Assembly: GCA_035236585.1 (NCBI GenBank)
Contig: CP141127.1
Location: 75,249,495-75,313,494, forward strand
Direction: 5' to 3'
Length of the DNA stretch: 64,000 bases
From: Warburgia ugandensis
Taxonomy: Eukaryota; Streptophyta; Magnoliopsida; Canellales; Canellaceae
Made by a program: the position numbers and the translations under genes. The notes under the pieces were generated by a model. The model was not told the origin of the DNA and did not search any database. It saw nothing but the letters and a program-made list of their open reading frames with translations. Each line of letters opens with the position of its first letter. Position 1 is the stretch's first letter. This document shows, piece after piece, positions 62,434 to 64,000 of the stretch.

Positions 62434-63457
62434 TATCACAAGAAATCAAAGCAAATTTGTGTGGAGACTTGTTAGACAGGAAAAGATTAGGTTAGGCATT
62501 TTACCAAATAAATATTAGATATACAAGAATTAGAAGTATTTAAAATAACTATATTTCATGAAAATTTTTTTTTATTAACAATGAATACAAAGAAAAATAT
62601 GACAGACACATTCACGAATGAAATTAACTTTCAAAAGAAATTTTTTTAACCCACAACCTAGTAAAAATTCTTCAAATATGCATAGTACATATGAGATAAA
62701 CATAGAGATACTAACTAACACTCAAAAATCGATATTGACCCCGAATTTGTGAATGTAATTCCAATTCACAAATAGGATTTGATTCAAAGTAGGGAAACAG
62801 AAATCTAATTTAGTTTTTGTACACATATAATAAACACAAAGCGAAAAGGCATGGAAAAAGTCGACAAAATAATTATTAAAACAAAAATACAATTGAAGTT
62901 GTTTGCATAAAAATGTCTTTAAAAGTTTATATAAAAATAACTTTAAAAGTATGTAGTTTTAAAGTCATTTACAAAACGACTTTAATAATTTTTAAATTTT
63001 CACATTAAATATATATTTATTTACTTTTTGTCATTACAACCTTACATAAATACACAATAAAACTGATTTTACAAACACAAACATATAACACATATACATA
63101 AACAAACACAGCAACAAAGAAATCAAATTATTTTTTTATTACATCCAATGTTACATATTATTAGATCTTATTAATACAAAATCAAAGAGTGAATCTGCTC
63201 TTTTTCATCAAAATCTAGCCTAGTATTTAGGTAACACCCATTCCATGGAGAGAGAAAGAGTGTGCTTCAATTTTTTTCAGCCAAAAGTTGATGGTATAAT
63301 CACCATTCCTCATAAAACCCTAATTTTAGGTGGGAACCACAAATCATAATGTTCTCCATTTCTTTAATAGCGAGGCTTAGCGGAAGAAGTAGTTGTCATT
63401 TTTAATGAAATCATACAATTTTTGCAAAATAAGGACGATCTAACAGACTTCTGAACC
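62434..63457. other. CACTA-B 5' interior up to the inserted LTR
   Basis: Upstream of the transposase start, with the subterminal-type motif cluster at 62,893-62,990 (AAAGTCATTTACAAAACGAC). No open frame of interest. The 5' terminus is not reached before the LTR at 63,458. Confidence 0.55.
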
Positions 63458-64000
63458 TGTTAAGTGTCTAATTTTGGTTAAAAGACCCCTAGTTTAGCAT
63501 TCAATTAGATCATCTAACCATTCAATAGTGCAAAATTTAGCTTGATTTTAAATTTAGCTCAAATTGACCATCCAAACCTTAAAATTTTTAAAATCAATGG
63601 TCAGATGATCATTAGAGCTTATTAGATGAGTAATGTGAGGTTCAAATGATTCTAATTTAGTCTTTTATTTTGTAGATCAACTAAAGGAGGGTTGGATGGC
63701 TTAGATCTATATTCAACGGTGCATATCAAGTGAAGATCAATAAGGCAAGAGTCCTAAAAGGAAGAGGAGTACTAAAAGGAAGAAGAGTCCTAAATGGGAA
63801 GAAGAGGAGTTTCCTAATAGGAATCTACCTCTTCAAGCAAAGAGTTAAAAGAAGATTAGGAAAGGAAAAAGTGTATAAAGAGGGGAACCGTAGAGGAGTT
63901 TTGGAAGTTGTTTAGTTGTTTCTTGCTACTTTGCTCTTCTTTGTGCGTTTTGGAGTTTTCTTGGTGTCTCATCTCTCTTTCCCGTTAACAACTTTCCCAT
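63458..64000 (+). repeat. Start of an Athila/Tat-like LTR, running out of the window
   Basis: It begins TGTTAAGTGTCTAATTTTGG, the same start as the LTRs ending at 44,613 and 28,755 (TGATAAGTGTCTAATTTTGC type), but on the plus strand. A TATA-like box lies at 63,874. The remainder is outside the window, so whether it is a solo LTR or a full element cannot be said. Confidence 0.65.
63874..63880 (+). promoter_or_regulatory. TATA box of the LTR at 63,458
   Basis: AAAAGTGTATAAAGAGGGGA, about 415 bp into the LTR, has the TATAAAGAGG context usual for gypsy LTR promoters. Transcription would run to the right. Confidence 0.45.

Larger units (their letters stand above)
51176..63457 (-). mobile_element. 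CACTA-B element, degenerate autonomous copy
   Basis: The 3' terminus CACTACTATACAGGGGGC starts at 51,176. Genes are on the minus strand in the order transposase (62,433 to about 59,180), then second ORF (about 55,910 to 53,700), as in En/Spm-type elements. Subterminal motifs AAAGTCGTTTAxxxxAACGACTTxxAAAG lie at 51,200-51,870 and again at 57,981-58,110, 58,691-58,800 and 62,893-62,990. The 5' terminus is not in the window: an LTR starting at 63,458 interrupts it. The insertion is in copia integrase at 51,175. Confidence 0.8.

Overview
This window is plant nuclear heterochromatin, probably from a flowering plant with a large genome. It is AT-rich and I found no intact host gene, tRNA, rRNA or CRISPR array. 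Nearly everything that can be identified is a dead transposable element: Ty3/gypsy elements of the Athila/Tat (OTA) branch, long gypsy-type solo LTRs, Ty1/copia integrase pieces, an RTE-type LINE, and two families of CACTA (En/Spm, CMC) DNA transposons, called A and B here. The assignment to plants rests on the CACTA transposase with its plant-specific accessory domains, the Athila/Tat polyprotein and the plant RTE LINE. I cannot name the species.

Layout. 1-5.2 kb: ends and interior pieces of CACTA-B and CACTA-A. 5.3-12.3 kb: two diverged direct copies of an LTR-like sequence around a 1 kb internal piece. 13.2-38.2 kb: one Athila/Tat-like element on the minus strand, bounded by a TGATG target duplication. 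Its LTRs lie at 13,227-15,088 and 36,449-38,198. Its gag-pol is interrupted by four solo LTRs, three of which have exact 5-bp target duplications and the fourth a duplication with one mismatch. A 3.46 kb inversion (28,104-31,560) inside this element has flipped the protease-RT segment and cut two of the solo LTRs in half. 38.2-44.6 kb: unassigned sequence, a 333-bp tandem duplication, then the leader and 5' LTR of a second Athila/Tat-like element. 44.6-51.2 kb: a copia integrase split by CACTA-A (AAG duplication). CACTA-A carries a 200-bp tandem array and a 3'-truncated LINE, and its right end is part of a 1.2 kb palindrome that also contains copia flank. 51.2-63.5 kb: a degenerate autonomous CACTA-B with its genes on the minus strand, containing Tnp2 transposase, DUF4218, DUF4216 and a second ORF of the Transposase_24/DUF8039 type. 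From 63,458: the start of another LTR on the plus strand.

How it fits together. No genes here cooperate in a pathway. The information lies in the order of events, which can be read from target duplications and broken reading frames. The Athila/Tat-like element inserted first. Solo LTRs then landed in its pol and 3' region, and the inversion came after at least two of them. Likewise copia came first, then CACTA-A, then the palindrome and the CACTA-B insertion. I saw no convincing new biological system. The best-supported novelties are the reconstructed inversion and the palindrome.
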